NCBI GenBank assembly: GCA_003221085.1
Contig: QHUD01000203.1
Coordinates: 1 to 15,874 of the forward strand
Origin: Gemmatimonadota bacterium
GTDB lineage: Bacteria; Gemmatimonadota; Gemmatimonadetes; Gemmatimonadales; GWC2-71-9
Direction of reading: 5' to 3'
Length of the DNA stretch: 15,874 nt
Shown here: positions 13,105-15,874 of the stretch, piece by piece
Position numbering within the stretch: position 1 is the first letter of the stretch
Layout of the letters: every line of letters starts with the position of its first letter
Program-made: the position numbers and the translations under genes
Notes under the pieces: model-generated
Database searches by the model: none
Told to the model about the DNA's origin: nothing
What the model saw: only the letters and a program-made list of their open reading frames with translations

Positions 13105-14089
13105 CGGTCTCCTCGATTGCGTGAAGGACGTCCTGCACCGAGAGCGACTTCATGCACAGGTGATGCCCCAGCGGACAGCTCGGCGGCCCGTGCGCCGAGC
13201 ATGGGCGACACGGCAGGCCGTCGACCTCGACCACCTGATCTCTCGGTCCCCGCGGCCCGAACCCGAAGCTCGGCACGGTGGAACCGAAGATCGCCACCGT
13301 CGGCGTGTCCACCGCCTGCGCCAGGTGGAGCGGGGCGCTGTCGTTGGTCACGAGCACCGCCGCCCGGCGGATTGCCTCCGCTGCCTGACGCACGGTCAAG
13401 CGACCACACCCGCTGACCGCCCGACCTCCGGACCGCGCGACCGCCGCGGTGATCTCCGCGGCGAGGCCTGCGTCCTCCGGTCCGCCGACGACCAGGATTT
13501 CCACTCTCCCCGCCAGCCGCTCCGCCAGTTCTCGGTAATACGGCCAGCGCTTCGAGCCCCAGATCGATCCGGGCGCGAGTGCGACGAATCGCTCCCGGAT
13601 GCCGTGCTCCCGCAGGAACCCCTCGGTCGCCGCGCGATCGGCCAGCGTGACGTGCAGGGCCGGCCGGGCTCGGTGCATCGCGACGCCCGCGAGCGCCAGC
13701 ACCCGGTCGATCTCGTGACCCTGCTTCGCCCGCCCTCGCACGTCGGTATACAACGACCGCCAGCCGTCGTCGAAGCCGACCCGCCGCGGGATGCGGGCGA
13801 GCCACGCCGCCAGCGCCGTCCGCAGGGAGCGATGGGGAAGATACGCGCATTCATACCGCTCCGCGCGCAGCGCGCGAGCCAGTCTGTACAGTCCCCCGAG
13901 GCCGCGGTCGCGGCCTTTCTTGTCGTACGGGATCACGCGCCGGACCGCGGGGTGCGTCTCGATCAGCGGCGCAGCGGCCGGTGTGGTCACCACGTCCACA
14001 GGCCCGTGGCGGGCGGCGAGGGCCTCGAGCAGCGGCGTCGTGAGGACCACGTCACCCAGAAAGGCGGTTTGGATGACGAGGCTAGTCAA
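13082..14089 (-). CDS. waaF: Lipopolysaccharide heptosyltransferase, GT9 family (WaaF-like)
   Basis: A 335-residue GT-B fold glycosyltransferase that adds a heptose to the inner core of LPS on the cytoplasmic face of the inner membrane. The N-terminal QTAFLGDVVLTTPLLEAL (7-24) is the acceptor-side signature with catalytic base D13. APGSIWGSKRWPYY (172-185) and TNDSAPLHLAQA (248-259) are the ADP-heptose-binding motifs, with K180 and D250. FGSTVPSFGFGP (268-279) follows as usual. The C-terminus has four cysteines (CRPC, C305, C312), a common feature of WaaF-like proteins. The symbol is a best guess; WaaC or another GT9 enzyme is possible. The start is TTG at 14089, overlapping the lepA stop by eight bases, with no better start nearby. 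It implies an outer membrane with heptose-containing LPS. Confidence 0.88.
   Translation of the reverse strand: MTSLVIQTAFLGDVVLTTPLLEALAARHGPVDVVTTPAAAPLIETHPAVRRVIPYDKKGRDRGLGGLYRLARALRAERYECAYLPHRSLRTALAAWLARIPRRVGFDDGWRSLYTDVRGRAKQGHEIDRVLALAGVAMHRARPALHVTLADRAATEGFLREHGIRERFVALAPGSIWGSKRWPYYRELAERLAGRVEILVVGGPEDAGLAAEITAAVARSGGRAVSGCGRLTVRQAAEAIRRAAVLVTNDSAPLHLAQAVDTPTVAIFGSTVPSFGFGPRGPRDQVVEVDGLPCRPCSAHGPPSCPLGHHLCMKSLSVQDVLHAIEETGALRRRD
13109..13114 (-). promoter_or_regulatory. Ribosome binding site of the ROK kinase gene
   Basis: The minus strand reads GAGGAG, 4 bases before the GTG at 13104. It lies within the end of the heptosyltransferase gene and fixes the ROK start at MRYVVGIDIGGTN. 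Confidence 0.6.
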
Positions 14090-15874
14090 CCTGCAAGACC
14101 GCCAAGAACGCCTCCTGCGGGATTTCGACCGTGCCCACCTGCTTCATCCGCTTCTTTCCTTCCTTCTGTTTCTCGAGCAGCTTGCGCTTGCGCGTGACGT
14201 CGCCCCCGTAGCACTTGGCGGTCACGTTCTTGCGCAACGGGCGCACCGTCTCGCGGGCGATCACCTTGGTCCCGATCGCGGCCTGGATCACGACCTCGAA
14301 CAGCTGGCGCGGGATCAGCTCCCTCAGCTTCTCGGCGATCTTTTTGCCCCACTCGTACGCCTTGTCGCGGTGGATGATGACCGAGAACGCGTCCACGGCC
14401 TCGCCGTTGAGCAGCATGTCCAGCTTGACGAGCTCGGCCGGGCGGTACTCGAGGAACTCGTAGTCGAGGGACGCGTAACCGCGCGAGATGGTCTTCAGCT
14501 TGTCGTAGAAGTCGAGGATGATCTCCGCCAGCGGGAATTCCCAGCTGAACTCGACCCGGGTCGGGTCCACGTAGTGCATGCCCTGGTACACGCCCCGCCG
14601 CTCCTGGCCCAGCTTCATGATGGCGCCGATGTACTCCGCGGGCGCGACGATCCGCGCCTTGACGTAGGGCTCCTCGATGTGGTCGACCGCCGAGCCGTGC
14701 GGCATCAGGCTCGGATTCTCGACCAGCTCCACGGTGCCGTCCGTCTTGTGCACGTGATACTCCACGTTCGGCACGGTGCTGATCAGGTCGAGATTGAACT
14801 CCCGCTCGAGCCGCTCCCGCACGATCTCCATATGGAGCAGGCCGAGGAACCCGCAGCGAAATCCGAAGCCGAGCGCCACCGAAGACTCGGGCTCGTAGTG
14901 CAGCGACCCGTCGTTGAGCTGGAGCTTGCCGAGCGCGTCGCGCAGCTCTTCGAACTGCTCGGCGTTCGTGGGGTACAGGCCGGCGAATACCATCGACATG
15001 ATGTCGCGGTACCCGGGCAAGAGCGGGACGGCGCGATGGTCCGAGTCGAGCACCGTGTCGCCGGGGCGCGTCTCGCGCACGCCGCGCACGTTGGCGACGA
15101 AGTAGCCGACTTCCCCGGCCTCGAGCTGCTCGGTCGGCTTGTGTCCGAGCTGCAGGTACCCGACCTCGTCCACCTCGTAGAGGTCGTCCTTGTGCGCCCC
15201 GAAAGCGATCTTCATCCCGGGCCGGATCGTGCCGTCTACGACGCGGATGCTCGGGATCGCGCCGCGGTAGCGGTCGTAATACGAGTCGAAGATGAGGGCG
15301 CGCAGCGGTGCGTCGGCCACGCCCCGGGGCGGGGGGATGCGCTGCACCACGGCCTCGAGCAGGTCGGGCACCTTGGTGCCTTCCTTGGCCGAGATGCGGA
15401 GGATCTCCTCGGGCTTCGCCCCGATGAGCTCGTGCAGCTCCTGCGCCCGGCGGTCCGGCTCGGCGCCGGGGAGGTCGATCTTGTTGAGCACGGGAATGAT
15501 CTCGAGCCCGGCGTCCATCGCGAGGAAGAGGTTGGAGAGCGTCTGCGCCTGGATCCCCTGCGACGCGTCCACCACGAGGATCGCCCCCTCGCACGCCTGC
15601 AGCGAGCGGGACACTTCGTACGTGAAGTCCACGTGCCCAGGCGTGTCGATCAGATTGAGCTCGTACCCCCCCCCGTCGCGGGCATGGTAGTTCATGCGTA
15701 CCGCGTTGAGCTTGATTGTGATGCCCCGCTCGCGCTCCAGGTCCATGGTGTCGAGCACCTGCTCCCGCATCAGGCGCTTGTCCAGCGTGCCGGTGAGCTC
15801 GATGAGCCGGTCGGCCAGGGTCGACTTCCCGTGGTCGATGTGGGCCACGATGCAGAAGTTGCGGATGTGATCTT
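14082..15874 (-). CDS. lepA: Elongation factor 4 (LepA), 5' end cut by the window edge
   Basis: A translational GTPase that acts on the ribosome (back-translocase / initiation-quality roles proposed for the family). At the right edge the frame reads DHIRNFCIVAHIDHGKSTLA, the usual LepA amino terminus, so only the initiator and at most a few codons are missing. The GTPase motifs are all present: G1 AHIDHGKST, G2 RGITI, G3 DTPGHVDF, G4 NKID and G5 SAK. Domain II and the EF-G-like domains follow (FGFRCGFLGLLHMEI is the characteristic EF4 segment). The C-terminal GGDVTRKRKLLEKQKEGK and QVGTVEIPQEAFLAVLQVD match the unique LepA tail. The stop is TAG at 14084-14082, with the TTG start of the heptosyltransferase gene overlapping it by eight bases. 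About 597 residues are visible, close to full length. Confidence 0.98.
   Translation of the reverse strand, partial: DHIRNFCIVAHIDHGKSTLADRLIELTGTLDKRLMREQVLDTMDLERERGITIKLNAVRMNYHARDGGGYELNLIDTPGHVDFTYEVSRSLQACEGAILVVDASQGIQAQTLSNLFLAMDAGLEIIPVLNKIDLPGAEPDRRAQELHELIGAKPEEILRISAKEGTKVPDLLEAVVQRIPPPRGVADAPLRALIFDSYYDRYRGAIPSIRVVDGTIRPGMKIAFGAHKDDLYEVDEVGYLQLGHKPTEQLEAGEVGYFVANVRGVRETRPGDTVLDSDHRAVPLLPGYRDIMSMVFAGLYPTNAEQFEELRDALGKLQLNDGSLHYEPESSVALGFGFRCGFLGLLHMEIVRERLEREFNLDLISTVPNVEYHVHKTDGTVELVENPSLMPHGSAVDHIEEPYVKARIVAPAEYIGAIMKLGQERRGVYQGMHYVDPTRVEFSWEFPLAEIILDFYDKLKTISRGYASLDYEFLEYRPAELVKLDMLLNGEAVDAFSVIIHRDKAYEWGKKIAEKLRELIPRQLFEVVIQAAIGTKVIARETVRPLRKNVTAKCYGGDVTRKRKLLEKQKEGKKRMKQVGTVEIPQEAFLAVLQVD

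Noticed and set aside
14086..15594. 502-codon frame on the minus strand within lepA
   Set aside because: It is a frame-shifted shadow of LepA, whose motifs are continuous in the other frame.
1..15874. tRNA, rRNA, insertion sequences or phage genes
   Set aside because: Coding sequence occupies nearly all bases, and no transposase, integrase, terminal inverted repeats or tRNA-like cloverleaf was seen.

Overview
The window is a gene-dense, high-GC stretch from a Gram-negative bacterium. An outer-membrane lifestyle is indicated by an LPS heptosyltransferase, a signal-peptide-bearing porin-like protein and an FtsEX/EnvC-type divisome module. The frequent GTG/TTG starts, the very high GC and the gene content would suit Gemmatimonadota or a similar soil or aquatic phylum. 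That placement is an inference from style, not from a marker gene.

Layout. Sixteen complete or nearly complete genes and one gene fragment fill almost every base, and no stretch over 300 bases lacks a gene. Reading the minus strand from the right edge: lepA (EF4, cut by the right edge), a GT9 heptosyltransferase (waaF-like), a ROK sugar kinase, a PfkB-type kinase, a STAS+HATPase fusion protein, a small STAS-like protein, a Cys/Met-metabolism PLP enzyme, ftsE, ftsX and an EnvC-like degenerate M23 protein. These ten genes touch or overlap nearly throughout (15874 to 5907) and look like one or a few transcripts. The only plus-strand gene, a pseudo-receiver/GAF/GGDEF diguanylate cyclase (4484-5932), converges on the EnvC-like gene with a 26-base tail-to-tail overlap.

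The second minus-strand unit diverges from the GGDEF gene across a 71-base spacer (4413-4483). It holds pcm, nfo, a small secreted Cys/His protein, an outer-membrane porin-like protein, a TroA/ZnuA-type zinc-binding lipoprotein-like or periplasmic protein, and the first codons of an ABC-3 metal permease that runs off the left edge. I read it as a protein/DNA repair pair (Pcm, Nfo) leading into a metal-uptake, probably zinc, locus covering the outer membrane, periplasm and inner membrane.

How the genes work together. FtsE, FtsX and the EnvC-like protein should form the ATP-driven switch that controls septal peptidoglycan hydrolysis. The EnvC-like protein has lost the first zinc-ligand pair of active M23 enzymes, as E. 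coli EnvC has. The STAS/HATPase pair looks like a partner-switching signalling module with no sigma factor nearby. No IS element, tRNA, rRNA, CRISPR array or phage gene was seen. Most of the window is conserved housekeeping content. The least ordinary parts are the small Cys/His protein with its porin partner, the STAS/HATPase pair, the nested inverted repeats over the start of the EnvC-like gene, and the repeated 4-base GTGA gene junctions.
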